The notes: a model not told the origin generated them from the letters alone. A DNA stretch of 64,000 bases from Gemmiger sp. An87 (GCF_002159185.1 NZ_NFHD01000009.1:1-64000); one strand, 5' to 3'; numbered from the stretch's first letter, positions 1-8,285 are shown. A program made the numbers and translations.

Positions 1-12
1 GAAAGAGAATAT

Positions 13-99
13 GCGGATGTGGCGGAATTGGCAGACGCGCTAGATTCAGGTTCTAGTGGTAGCGATACCGTGGGGGTTCAAGTCCCTTCATCCGCACCA
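13..99 (+). tRNA. tRNA-Leu (anticodon CAG)
   Basis: The 87-nt class II tRNA has a 7-bp acceptor stem (GCGGATG with CATCCGC), discriminator A and an encoded CCA. The anticodon stem CTAGA/TCTAG holds the loop TTCAGGT, so the anticodon is CAG and it reads CUG. A long variable arm and the T-loop GGTTCAAGTCC fit tRNA-Leu. It lies at the left edge of a block of accessory genes. Confidence 0.95.
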
Positions 100-125
100 T
101 ATCGGAATGGACTGCAATCCATTCA

Positions 126-156
126 AAAAGCCCAGCCAAATGGCTGGGCTTTTTTC
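126..156 (+). terminator. Intrinsic terminator of tRNA-Leu
   Basis: A perfect 10-bp inverted repeat (AGCCCAGCCA / TGGCTGGGCT, 2-nt loop) is followed by TTTTTT. It sits 27 nt after the CCA end of tRNA-Leu. Confidence 0.9.
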
Positions 157-580
157 GTACCACTCCGTCATTCCTTCTTATTTTCACCCTACGGGCTCAG
201 GAGGGGAGCCGGCATCAATTTCATCACACAAACTCATGGCGAGTGTTCTTATGGCATTTGAAACGCTGTAAGAACACTCGCTTTTTGTCGTTTGCATCCG
301 GCAATCTCTGCGGGGGGGTAGTCCCAATCCTCCGGCAAGAACAGCGTGAGGTACAGCGGCCTTTCGATTTCAGCGTATCGTGTTCCGCAGATGATGGTTT
401 GCCGTCGCCGTATAGTCACGGGTTTTCTCAGTGTGTCATACCGCCATGCGGTCACAGGAACGGATGGAAGCAGATGGGAAGTCAAATTGGGGGAGAGCAT
501 TTGCCGTAAATTTTGTCTGTGAAAAAATGCACAAATTACGCTGTAAGATCAAAAACATGTAGTCTTGGCTACAATTTGCG
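157..580. other. Intergenic region, possible gene remnant
   Basis: No gene can be assigned with confidence here. A minus-strand open frame of 83 codons (249-500) has a protein-like composition in its second half (residues around RYAEIERPLYLTLFLPEDW) but has no ribosome binding site and matches no family I recognise. Its 3' end runs into the hairpin at 239-286. It may be a decayed fragment of a mobile or phage gene next to the tRNA, or chance. Confidence 0.25.
239..286 (+). terminator. Terminator-like hairpin
   Basis: A perfect 13-bp inverted repeat (GCGAGTGTTCTTA / TAAGAACACTCGC) with a 17-nt loop is followed by TTTTTG on the plus strand. There is no obvious gene for it to terminate apart from read-through of tRNA-Leu, so it may belong to a lost gene. 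Confidence 0.5.
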
Positions 581-609
581 TTGTTTTGCCTTAAAAATCT
601 TTCTATACT
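581..609 (+). promoter_or_regulatory. Candidate sigma-A promoter for the Fe-S subunit gene
   Basis: TTGTTT and TATACT are separated by exactly 17 nt, 66 nt upstream of the start codon at 675. The -35 match is weak. Confidence 0.4.
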
Positions 610-674
610 GAGGAAAAACCGGCTTAAATGCACAAAATGCAGCTGCTGTGATTTTCTGACAAGGAGGAATTTCT

Positions 675-1202
675 ATGGGCGTAGAAACCACAACGCTATT
701 CATCAACGGAGAAAAGCGAACTTTCTCCATGGGCGACCACTTCGGGCAGGTGCCATACAGCGAAACGCTGTTGGAAACACTGTGGGACCGGCTGGGGCTG
801 ACCGCGGCCAAGAAGTCCTGCGATGAAGGCGCCTGCGGATGCTGCACGGTCATCAAGGACGGGGACGCCGTTCCCTCCTGCATGCTGCTGACCGCGGACT
901 GCGAAGGCGCGCACATTACGACACTGGAAGGCCTGGCAGACCCCGAGACCGGCGAGCTCAACCCGGTCCAGCAGGCATTTTTGGATTACAACGCTTTCCA
1001 GTGCGGCTTCTGCACGCCCGGCATCATCATGAGCACCCAGGCTCTTCTGAACAAGAACCCGCGCCCGACGCAGGAGGAGGTTCGAGATGCACTGAGCGGA
1101 AACTATTGCCGCTGCATCAGCCATTACCATGTGTTTGAAGCCATTGATTCGCTGGCGGGCCGCGGAGTGGACCTGGATGAAAAGTGGAGGAACAGACGAT
1201 GA
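675..1202 (+). CDS. (2Fe-2S)-binding small subunit of a molybdenum hydroxylase
   Basis: This 175-residue protein is the iron-sulfur subunit of the xanthine dehydrogenase / aldehyde oxidoreductase family, which passes electrons between the molybdopterin subunit and a flavin or other acceptor. The plant-type 2Fe-2S cluster cysteines are C49, C54, C57 and C69, and the second all-helical 2Fe-2S domain has C110, C113, C145 and C147 with the standard CX2C-X31-CXC spacing. Length is normal for the family. AAGGAGG lies 7 nt before the ATG. The stop overlaps the ATG of the large-subunit gene (ATGA), so the two form an operon, but that partner is truncated and no FAD subunit or cofactor-maturation gene is nearby. 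The substrate cannot be told. Confidence 0.9.
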   Translation: MGVETTTLFINGEKRTFSMGDHFGQVPYSETLLETLWDRLGLTAAKKSCDEGACGCCTVIKDGDAVPSCMLLTADCEGAHITTLEGLADPETGELNPVQQAFLDYNAFQCGFCTPGIIMSTQALLNKNPRPTQEEVRDALSGNYCRCISHYHVFEAIDSLAGRGVDLDEKWRNRR

Positions 1203-2677
1203 AACATTTTGGAAACGAAAACTATAAGCCGGAAAATTACCGGTATATAGGCAAGGTCAACGTTCCCCGTAAGGACGCCCGCGAGATCGTGACCGGAAAA
1301 TGCACCTTCCTGGACGACTTTACCCTGCCTCGGATGCTGATTGGCCGGGCGCTGCGCAGCCCCCACGCCCATGCCCGCATCGTACATATTGATGTGGAGA
1401 AGGCCAAAAAGGTGGAAGGCGTGGCAGCCGTGCTCACCTATAAAGATGTGGACCAGAGCTGGAAGATGGGCTGGCCTCCCATGAAGCCGATCCTGGGGCA
1501 GGAATTGATGTACGTGGGTGATCCGGTGGCCCTGATTGCCGCCGAGACCCGGGAAATCGCGGATGCCGCGGCCGAGCTGATCGAGGTGGAATACGAAGTA
1601 CTGCCCTCGGTGCTGGACGGTATGGAGGCTGTGAAGGACGGCGCTCCTCAGCTGTATCCCGATCAGTTTAAAAACAACATTGTAACCCCCGGTTACCCGC
1701 CGTTCCAGAAGGACGGTCCCTTCTGGCACCTGGTGAAGGGCGATGTGGACAAGGGCTTTGAGGAATGCGCTTATATTGCGGAGGACACCGTGGAATTTTC
1801 CAAGATGGCGGCTCCCGCAGCGCCGGAGGCTCCCGGTGCGATCGTCCGCTGGGAGGGCGGCAACGACTTTACGGTATGGTGCGATACCCAGTCCGGCTAC
1901 ATCTGCAAGATCACCAACTCCTCGGTAATCACCGACTGCAACCTGGATATCCATACCTTCAATGTGGGCGGCTCCTACGGCAACAAGCAGAGCCAGGTAC
2001 CCCAGGTTATGTCCGCGGCAGTCCTGGCCATGAAAACCGGGCGTCCGGTCAAGGTGTTCCAGACCAAGCAGGAGCAGATGTGCTGCTTTGAAACCCGCCT
2101 GGGCAGCCAAGTGCATGCCCGGATCGGCATGGACAAGGACGGCGTGGTGAAGGCGGTAAAGGCCGAGTGGTTCGTGGATACCGGTTGCATGAGCAACGCC
2201 ACCCAGGGCCAGATCGGCGTGGGCATCGGCGAGGCCCAGCTGGTCATGTGCAAGTGCCCCAACTGGGATCTGGACACCAGCCTGGTGGTCACCAACAAGC
2301 AGCCCGCCGGTATCGTGCGCGGTTACGGCGGACAGGAGCTGAATTCCTGCCTGTCGCTGCTGATGGGACGTACCATGCGGGAAGGCAACCTGGACCCCGT
2401 GGAGGTGTTCAAGAAGAACTACGTGGGCGAAGGCGACATCTACACCTGGCGTGACGGCCGCCAGTGGCAGGCCCACTCGGTTACCTATGTGAAGGCGATT
2501 GAGGAGGCTGCCGAGCAGTTCCAATGGAAGGATAAATGGAAGGGCTGGGGCGTTCCCACCTGGACCTCGCCGGACGGCAAGAAGGTACACGGCGTGGGTG
2601 TTGGCATCATACGGTCACCGTTGCTGCGGAAGGCGGACAGGAAATTGCCCTTTGCAGCATCACCATTAAGACGGTAA
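1199..2677 (+). pseudogene. Truncated molybdopterin-binding large subunit of a xanthine dehydrogenase-family enzyme
   Basis: The translated 492 residues match the large subunit: an N-terminal aldehyde oxidase/xanthine dehydrogenase a/b hammerhead domain (about residues 15-135) followed by the first molybdopterin-binding domain (about 155-410), including a glycine-rich VGGSYGNKQS segment. Intact members are roughly 750-790 residues. Similarity stops near residue 470, after KKVHGVGVGI (about position 2,608); the last 20 or so residues are basic and unrelated, and no frame downstream restores the second cofactor domain that carries the catalytic glutamate. The rest has therefore been deleted, not merely frameshifted. 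Start chosen at 1199 (ATG, GGAGG 8 nt upstream, overlapping the previous stop) and not at the in-frame 1184. Activity is unlikely. Confidence 0.85.
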
Positions 2678-2826
2678 AAAAAGAGACGGAAATCACCGCT
2701 GCGATATCGCATGAAAGCAGCGTGAGCGGCGCAGGGATTTGCGCCTTTTTCCGCAGTCGGAAACGAAACAAAAAGTAGCCGATTTCTGTCCCCTGCAAAA
2801 AGCCGGAGGCAAACGGCTGCCTCAGT

Positions 2827-2880
2827 CAAAAAACAGGCGCTCCACCCGGGCAGATGCACCGGGCAGAGCGCCTGTCTTTT
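2827..2880 (-). terminator. Intrinsic terminator of the thiamine-regulated operon
   Basis: Arms ACAGGCGCTC (2833-2842) and GAGCGCCTGT (2866-2875), with further G-C pairs inside, are followed on the minus strand by TTTTTTG. It lies immediately after the stop of the gene at 2885-3370. The plus-strand reading also has a T tract, so it may act in both directions. Confidence 0.85.
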
Positions 2881-2884
2881 TGTA

Positions 2885-3370
2885 TTACTGTTCATCAACT
2901 CCCGCAGGCTGCAGCAGTTCCAGATGAATTTCTCCCTCTCGCAAAAGGGGGCAGTCCACCGGCTGAGGCGGCTGGGAACAGGGCCTTTGCGCTGTGGGCA
3001 GCAGCTCCCATACGACGGCAAGGTCAGCGGCTGGGTCCCGGTGGCGTGCCTGCTCCAGAAGCTCCCGGAATACCGGACCGGTGATGTGGCACTTCCAGGC
3101 CCGGGCAGTCAGCTGAACCCAGTCTGATTCATCGGGCAGCCACAAACTCACCGGCTGATCGAACCAGAGTGCCCGTACCAGTGCGCGTCCGGCGGCGGTC
3201 CGCTCCTGGGTAAGGCCCAGTAAGAGTGTGGAGCCATTCTGGCTGGTCACCACAGGACAGGAAAATGGCAGCGAACCCTCCAGATCCTGCGCCTGCACCA
3301 CGGCTTTATTCCAAACGGGCAGAAGAGCAGCTGTTTCAGGCGGCATCGGGACAAAAATAGGCAGTTCCAT
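2885..3370 (-). CDS. Unassigned protein, possible FMN-binding split-barrel fold
   Basis: The protein has 161 residues and no signal peptide or membrane segment. I do not recognise a characterised family. The central part (about residues 35-125: a beta-rich run, then LVRALWFDQPVSLWL, a short strand, ending ADLAVVWELLP) resembles in pattern the pyridoxamine-5'-phosphate-oxidase-like flavin split barrel; this is inference from pattern only. The ATG is preceded by AAAGGGG and starts 2 nt after the stop of the radical SAM gene, making it the last gene of the TPP-riboswitch operon and followed directly by a terminator. Tight coupling suggests it works with the radical SAM protein, for example as a reductase or substrate-binding partner. 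Confidence 0.7.
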   Translation of the reverse strand: MELPIFVPMPPETAALLPVWNKAVVQAQDLEGSLPFSCPVVTSQNGSTLLLGLTQERTAAGRALVRALWFDQPVSLWLPDESDWVQLTARAWKCHITGPVFRELLEQARHRDPAADLAVVWELLPTAQRPCSQPPQPVDCPLLREGEIHLELLQPAGVDEQ

Positions 3371-3372
3371 CC

Positions 3373-4596
3373 TCAGTCACCCCTTTCCAGTTCACTGTCC
3401 GGGTGGTTCCCACAGTGCTTATAGTCGTCGTTTGTGTTGTAAAGCCCATGCGCTTTACGGATGCTGTGCAGCCCTTCGGCCAGCCGCACGTAGTATTCCA
3501 GCGGCGGCATGGGCCGGTAGCCCAGCCGGGTGGCCCGGTGCGGACGCCAGATGGTGCACAAAAAGTTCACTCCGTGGCTGGCGAAAAACTCACAGGCTTC
3601 AAAATTGGATTCCAGTGCGGCCTCCACATCGGAAAAGCCGTTCTTTGCGGCCAGCTCCACACCGGCCACCACCTGAGTGCACACCTTGCCGCGGCCAAAT
3701 ACCTCCACCGCATCCAGCGTGCGGCGAATCCATTCCTCATAGCCGACCCATTGCTCTTTGCCGGGGCAGAGCTCCTGAAACAGAGCCTTGCCCCAGACCT
3801 CGATGTTGGGCGCATAGGAGGTGATGCCGGTCTCGCGCCAGATGCGTTCCAACTGCTGTTTGGGGTAGGCGGGTGCCATCAGCTGGCAGGGGAAGCGGCC
3901 GGTGAAGTTTTCCCCGATGGCCTGCAGAACCCGGATGTACCGGTCCACCTCACAGGAAAAGGGCGGTTCGCCGGAAAAATCCGATCCACCAGACAGGCTG
4001 ATCTCGGAAAAACGGCCCGGCTCCTTGAGCGCATCCTGAATGGTTTCCCGTACATCCTGGCAGTTTACCTCACCCCGGCTCTGTCCGCCGGTGAAAAAGG
4101 CACAGAAGCCACATTGGTGGCCGCCCTCCCAGAAGCGGCAGCGCTGGAAGGCGTTCAGAATCAGCTTCTGGCCGCGTACGTCTGCCACTGCAGCCATGGG
4201 AGTGCCGAGGCTGGTGGTTTTGCCGTAAAATTCAGGCCGGGGCACAAAATCGATCACATCGATCAGCGTGTTACCCTCCTTCAGCAAAAACAGCCCGCCC
4301 TCCCAGTCAATCTGATAGGGGTCCTCATAAGGGTCGCCGTAGTTGATGTAAACGAAGGTGCCGTCCCGCAGCAGGATCGGTCCGGGCACGGCAGTGCAGG
4401 CCTTGCGGCCGGAAAAACGGATGTCAAAGGCATTGTCGCTGGAAAAGGCGTAAATGGAACCTTGAATTTTCTCCAGCGCGGCGGGGGTGAGCACTGCCCC
4501 GTAGCGGATCATGCTCAGCTTCAGCAGCACAAAAGGGGAAAAGTTTGGGTAGCGGGCCTGCAGCTGGGCCAGCTCCTCTTGTTTTGTATGATTCAT
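3373..4596 (-). CDS. Radical SAM protein with CX8CX2C motif in a thiamine-regulated operon
   Basis: This 407-residue protein carries C153, C162 and C165 (RCRFWEGGHQCGFCAFF), a CX8CX2C variant of the usual CX3CX2C 4Fe-4S site of radical SAM enzymes. It is followed by the SAM-binding GGSD-like segment EISLSGGSDFSG about 40 residues later and a typical barrel. A 150-residue N-terminal domain precedes the cluster, and the C-terminus (after about 350) is short. ATG with AGGAG 7 nt upstream. It lies 16 nt after ykoC and 2 nt before the split-barrel-like gene, all under one TPP riboswitch, so expression should rise when thiamine pyrophosphate is low. Function in thiamine or pyrimidine-precursor salvage is inference from regulation and neighbours. 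It is not ThiC, ThiH or BioB by motif. Confidence 0.85.
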   Translation of the reverse strand: MNHTKQEELAQLQARYPNFSPFVLLKLSMIRYGAVLTPAALEKIQGSIYAFSSDNAFDIRFSGRKACTAVPGPILLRDGTFVYINYGDPYEDPYQIDWEGGLFLLKEGNTLIDVIDFVPRPEFYGKTTSLGTPMAAVADVRGQKLILNAFQRCRFWEGGHQCGFCAFFTGGQSRGEVNCQDVRETIQDALKEPGRFSEISLSGGSDFSGEPPFSCEVDRYIRVLQAIGENFTGRFPCQLMAPAYPKQQLERIWRETGITSYAPNIEVWGKALFQELCPGKEQWVGYEEWIRRTLDAVEVFGRGKVCTQVVAGVELAAKNGFSDVEAALESNFEACEFFASHGVNFLCTIWRPHRATRLGYRPMPPLEYYVRLAEGLHSIRKAHGLYNTNDDYKHCGNHPDSELERGD

Positions 4597-4612
4597 TGCA
4601 TTGCTCCTGTGG

Positions 4613-5329
4613 TTATAAAAGCCAGAGCCCGACCAGAAGTGCAGCGGGCAAACCGATCAAAAAGGCGATATCCGCCCAGCCGAACCGTACCCGGAAGGCC
4701 ACAGCCCGGGGCGCATCGTTCTGGAACCCTCGGGACTCCATAGCCATGGCAAGACTTTGGGAACGCTCCAGTGCGTGAACCAGCATGGGGAGGATTCGTT
4801 TGGGTGAAAAGGGAGTTGCCTTTACACCACGAACCCGCAGCGCCACGCCCACGGTGCCGAACTCGCTGCGCACCACCGGGAAGAAATGATAGGCAGCCAG
4901 AATGCCATAGGCGAATTTCGGGGGCAGATGGAACTGCTGCATCAGGCTCATAATCAGCTCCATTGGCTCGGTGGTAAACGCGAACAGCATGCCCAGTCCG
5001 CCGAAGGCCAGCACCCGGGCGGCCAGCTGGCAGGCACTTTTCAGCGAGCTGGCGTAGATCACCCGCTGGCCGAATACAGCGGTCTCCACCCCTTGTGCAG
5101 CCGCCTGACTGGGGAACAGCAGGCCGGTCATGAACATGCCGAAGGCGGCGATGAGAAATGGTGTGAGCGAGATGAACAGAAATTTCCGGTCCACCCGCGG
5201 GGTGCACAGAGTTACCACCAGGCAGCAGCCTGCCACCACCAGATCCAGTCGGGTGTTGTAGGTGACCGAGAGCATCAGCGAAGCAATGATCAGGGTGAGC
5301 AGCTTGTAGGCGGGATTCAAAGCGCGCAT
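4613..5329 (-). CDS. ykoC: Energy-coupling factor transmembrane protein YkoC (thiamine precursor uptake)
   Basis: The 238-residue protein is the EcfT-type transmembrane coupling subunit: several hydrophobic segments in the first half (about residues 10-75 and 105-130), then the conserved cytoplasmic ALERSQSLAMAMESRGF region near residue 190, whose small-residue/Arg-Gly motif contacts the ATPases, and a last membrane helix. The ATG overlaps the end of ykoD by 13 nt. Gene order ykoF-E-D-C is the same as in Bacillus, where the system is assigned to hydroxymethylpyrimidine/thiamine uptake. Confidence 0.88.
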   Translation of the reverse strand: MRALNPAYKLLTLIIASLMLSVTYNTRLDLVVAGCCLVVTLCTPRVDRKFLFISLTPFLIAAFGMFMTGLLFPSQAAAQGVETAVFGQRVIYASSLKSACQLAARVLAFGGLGMLFAFTTEPMELIMSLMQQFHLPPKFAYGILAAYHFFPVVRSEFGTVGVALRVRGVKATPFSPKRILPMLVHALERSQSLAMAMESRGFQNDAPRAVAFRVRFGWADIAFLIGLPAALLVGLWLL

Positions 5330-6774
5330 GAGGCATGGCTCCTTTCCTCGGCATATTGATCCAGCTGTTCCGGGCTGAGCAGCTGCATGCGGCCGTCCTC
5401 CAGCAGATAGATCCGGTTGGCAAAGCAGCGGGCCAGCGCCAGATCATGGGTGGCAATCACGGCGGTGAGACCCTGATCAATGCGGTGGCGCAGCAGCTCC
5501 ATGATGAATTGAGTGGCCCGTTCGTCCTGTGCATAGGTGGGCTCGTCCAGCAAAAGAAGCGGTCGGTTGCCCGCCAGCATGGCCAGCAAAGCCAGTCGCC
5601 GCTGCTGCCCCTGACTCAGTTCATAGGGGGAGTGCTTGCGCCAGGCCAGCAGGTCAAATTCCTCCAGCAGTGCCCGGGCCTTCTGGCGCAGGGCTTGCTC
5701 CTCTGCTTTGGGCTCCCGTGCCCGCAGGGTGGTCAAAACCTCATCCTCCACGGTCAGGCTCAAAAACTGGAACCGGGGATTCTGGAACACCAGCCCAGCC
5801 GCGCCGTTTACTTTCAGGCTGCCCTTGCAGCGTCCGGCTCCGGCAAGGCAGGTGAGCAGGGTTGTCTTGCCGCTGCCGTTGCGCCCCACCAGCGCGGTAA
5901 TGCCACCTCGGGGAAAGTCAAAGCTCAGATGCTCGGCCACTGTGGTTTTGCCCTGCAGCAGCCGCAGGTCCTTTGCCTGCACTATAAATTCCTCCGGCTG
6001 GGGCAGAGGCGCGGGAGACTGACCCTCCAGCCAGCTGTCGTCCACAAACAGGCCGCGTTCCCGGAACAGCTCCCGGTGGGCCTGCAGCTCCTCCGGAAGA
6101 ATGCTTTCCGGCAAAAGGTTGCCGCTTTTGTCCATCAGCAGAATGCGGCTTAAAAACGGCAGCCAGTAATCCGGCCGGTGGTCCACAACAAAGAGGGAAA
6201 GCCCCTGCCGGTTCAGCTGAGCCAGCTTCACCGAGAGATCAGCGCAGGAGCCGGGGTCCAGATTGGCAAAGGGCTCGTCCAGAATGAGCAGCTTTGCCTC
6301 GGTGGCAAGGGCGGTGGCCAGCGCCAGCTTCTGTTTCATTCCGCCGGACAGGGTGTGAATCAGATGATGCTCCACATCCTCCAGACCCACCAGTGCCAGC
6401 AGCTCCCGGGTGCGGGCACGCAGATCGCCCGGATAGTTGATGTTTTCCAGCGCAAACAGGATTTCGTGATCCACCCGGTCCATGCAGAACTGGTCGTCCG
6501 GGTTCTGGAACAGGATGGACACACCCCGGGCTCGCTGGGCCAGAGGGTAATCCTCCAGAGGCTTACCCTCAAGAAGAATTTCGCCGCTCAGAGTTCCCGC
6601 GTAGGCAGGGTAAAGCCCGGCCAGGCAGTAGGCCAGGCTGCTCTTGCCGCAGCCGGAAGGCCCCATCAGAAGCACAGCCTCCCCGGGCTGAATGGCAAAG
6701 GAGAGCTGCCGGAACACATCCTCCTTCTGATAGCGGAAGGTCAGGTCCCGGCAGCTGAGCACCGGCTTACTCAT
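5317..6774 (-). CDS. ykoD: Fused double ABC ATPase YkoD of the thiamine-precursor ECF transporter
   Basis: The 485-residue protein has two complete ABC ATPase domains in tandem. The first has Walker A GPSGCGKSS, the LSGGMKQK signature and Walker B LLILDEPFANLDP; the second has GRNGSGKTT, a signature LSQGQQRR and LLLLDEPTYAQDE. It powers the ECF transporter formed with YkoC and the substrate subunit YkoE at the inner face of the membrane. The start at 6774 (ATG AGT AAG) is preferred over the GTG/ATG 24 nt upstream because it aligns with the usual N-terminus and overlaps the ykoE stop by 8 nt, pointing to translational coupling. Confidence 0.9.
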   Translation of the reverse strand: MSKPVLSCRDLTFRYQKEDVFRQLSFAIQPGEAVLLMGPSGCGKSSLAYCLAGLYPAYAGTLSGEILLEGKPLEDYPLAQRARGVSILFQNPDDQFCMDRVDHEILFALENINYPGDLRARTRELLALVGLEDVEHHLIHTLSGGMKQKLALATALATEAKLLILDEPFANLDPGSCADLSVKLAQLNRQGLSLFVVDHRPDYWLPFLSRILLMDKSGNLLPESILPEELQAHRELFRERGLFVDDSWLEGQSPAPLPQPEEFIVQAKDLRLLQGKTTVAEHLSFDFPRGGITALVGRNGSGKTTLLTCLAGAGRCKGSLKVNGAAGLVFQNPRFQFLSLTVEDEVLTTLRAREPKAEEQALRQKARALLEEFDLLAWRKHSPYELSQGQQRRLALLAMLAGNRPLLLLDEPTYAQDERATQFIMELLRHRIDQGLTAVIATHDLALARCFANRIYLLEDGRMQLLSPEQLDQYAEERSHASCAL

Positions 6775-7369
6775 CCCGCATGGCCCGGCCCAGGGCATAG
6801 CTCTTCAGCAGACCGGTGCGGGCCAGACTGTCGCCCATCAGCTTGCACAGCACGCCGGAGAAGATAAAGGAGCTGATCAGGCGTACCACAAAATATACCA
6901 CCAGCAGCTGGGGTGCAATGGCCAGGTAGTTGGAGCGCACGAAACTCCACAAAAAGCCGGTGATGGTGCAGCCCACAGAGGCCAGGTACATGGTGGTGCG
7001 GTCGAACCGCTTGTAGCGCCAGGCGGCGAACACCAGCTCAGCGCCCGCGCCCTGTACGATACCCGCCACGATTACCATAGGACCGTACATATTGCCCAGC
7101 AGCACCTCGATCAGGGAGGCCAGAACCTCAGCAATGATGGCTGCGCCGGGCTTCTGCAGAATGTAGGCGGCCAGGGTGGCAGCCATAAACCAGATACCGA
7201 AAATCATCTCGGTGCCCAGCAACGAAACGCCCAGAGGGGCAAAGATGGCGGTCAGAGGCGAGATCAGGTAAACGCCTGCCAGATATACCACGCCGAACAC
7301 CACGCACAGCATGGCCACAAAAATAATGTCCTGCAGTTTCCAGGAATAGCTTGATTCTTTCTGTTTCAT
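6767..7369 (-). CDS. ykoE: ECF transporter substrate-specific component YkoE
   Basis: The 200-residue integral membrane protein has about six hydrophobic segments and matches the YkoE family, the S component that binds thiamine or its hydroxymethylpyrimidine moiety. The segment GNMYGPMVIVAGIVQGAGAE is typical of the family. The start at 7369 (MKQKESS) is chosen because GGAG lies 6 nt upstream; an in-frame ATG at 7417 would overlap ykoF and has no binding site. It lies 44 nt after ykoF and overlaps ykoD. Confidence 0.88.
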   Translation of the reverse strand: MKQKESSYSWKLQDIIFVAMLCVVFGVVYLAGVYLISPLTAIFAPLGVSLLGTEMIFGIWFMAATLAAYILQKPGAAIIAEVLASLIEVLLGNMYGPMVIVAGIVQGAGAELVFAAWRYKRFDRTTMYLASVGCTITGFLWSFVRSNYLAIAPQLLVVYFVVRLISSFIFSGVLCKLMGDSLARTGLLKSYALGRAMRDE

Positions 7370-7413
7370 TGGTTGCTCCAACTCCTTAATTGCTGTTTTT
7401 GAATAGTGAGGAA

Positions 7414-8046
7414 TCATTCCGCCGTGGGGCTGTTCACCGAGAGGGTGAAATGCAGAATGTAATGGGGAACCGTTTGCTCCATGTGGCGGCAGACCGCATG
7501 CAGATAGTCAAACACTGCCTGTACATCGCCGTTGATGCGGGTGGCATAATGAACGCTGGTGGGATTCAGACCGGCATCCTCTGCCATGTGCCAGACCTCG
7601 GCAATGCGGTCGATGTAGTCGCTCACGCCCATGGGATACAGTGCCAGTTTGCACAGCACCGGGAAGTGGGCGCCGGCGATGGTCTGGGCATTGGGGCCGG
7701 GGCCTTCCCGGGTGAGCAGGCTGTCGCCGTCGGTGTCACCGGGGCAGCCCTTGGAGAACTGGCCCTCCAGTGCCATATGAACGGTGGGCTGCCATGCGTT
7801 TACGAACAGGCCCTCCACCGCGTCCACCACGTAGGGCAGGCGTCCACGGTAAACGGTGGAAAGTGCGTCCGACTGGCTCCACACCGCCGAGGTGTCGGTC
7901 TTTTCCAGTGCACCCAAAATGATGGGCACAAAGTTCGAGTCCATGGGGTAGAGCGAGAAACGGCAGCCGGAGATATCCAGATTGGTGCCGCGGCCCGCCC
8001 AGGGCAGGTCCGGCCGGCTGCATCCGCAGCAGGTGTTGTTTTCCAT
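7414..8046 (-). CDS. ykoF: YkoF-family thiamine/hydroxymethylpyrimidine-binding protein
   Basis: The 210-residue soluble protein contains two related ferredoxin-like repeats, each beginning with a strand ending in LYPM (about residues 28-110 and 130-210), as in Bacillus YkoF, which binds thiamine/HMP. It is the first gene after the TPP riboswitch and its terminator. The start at 8046 has AAGGAAGGAA about 8 nt upstream; the ATG at 8112 lies inside the terminator hairpin and is not used. A cysteine-rich CCGC near the N-terminus is a small oddity without clear meaning. Confidence 0.88.
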   Translation of the reverse strand: MENNTCCGCSRPDLPWAGRGTNLDISGCRFSLYPMDSNFVPIILGALEKTDTSAVWSQSDALSTVYRGRLPYVVDAVEGLFVNAWQPTVHMALEGQFSKGCPGDTDGDSLLTREGPGPNAQTIAGAHFPVLCKLALYPMGVSDYIDRIAEVWHMAEDAGLNPTSVHYATRINGDVQAVFDYLHAVCRHMEQTVPHYILHFTLSVNSPTAE

Positions 8047-8077
8047 AGCAATGATTCCTTCCTTTGCAAGAAATATA

Positions 8078-8121
8078 AAAGAAAAAGGGATGCCTTTCAC
8101 CTGGAAAAGCATCCCTTTTAC
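8078..8121 (-). terminator. Riboswitch expression-platform terminator
   Basis: On the minus strand, AAAAGGGATGC and GGCATCCCTTTTT form an 11-12-bp stem ending in TTTTTCTTTT, between the TPP aptamer and ykoF. This position makes it the transcription terminator switched by ligand binding. Confidence 0.9.
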
Positions 8122-8172
8122 TGCAAGGTCTCGGTGCTCGCACTGAAACAGGCGGGCAGAACCGGGGCTTCA

Positions 8173-8260
8173 GAATTGCTTCCCTACGCTGGTATGAACC
8201 AGATCAGGTTCGTGGGGTCAGGTTTTACCTTCTCAACTCCGAAGAGTCCCCCCAGAATTC
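8173..8260 (-). promoter_or_regulatory. TPP (thiamine pyrophosphate) riboswitch aptamer
   Basis: Read on the minus strand, the conserved THI-box cores are present: GGGGGGACTC and TTGAGA on the 5' side, then ACCTGATCTGGTTCATACC and GCGTAGGGAA on the 3' side. A P1 helix is formed by GAATT (8256-8260) and AATTC (8173-8177). It is followed by the terminator at 8078-8121, so TPP binding should stop transcription of ykoFEDC, the radical SAM gene and the last gene of the operon. Confidence 0.96.
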
Positions 8261-8285
8261 CAAAACTATTCAAATTTCGCTATTT

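Noticed and set aside
1124-2590. Minus-strand 488-codon frame opposite the molybdenum hydroxylase large subunit
   Set aside because: The plus strand gives clear family similarity; the reverse frame does not.
2536-2778. Second-frame continuation of the truncated large subunit
   Set aside because: I tested whether a frameshift could restore the missing domain. The alternative frame does not resemble the family after position 2,608, so a deletion fits better.
3403-4743. Plus-strand 446-codon frame opposite the radical SAM gene
   Set aside because: The minus-strand reading has the cysteine motif, start signals and operon context; the plus-strand product has none.
8047-8112. Upstream ATG extension of ykoF
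   Set aside because: It lies in the riboswitch terminator hairpin; the ATG at 8046 has the ribosome binding site.
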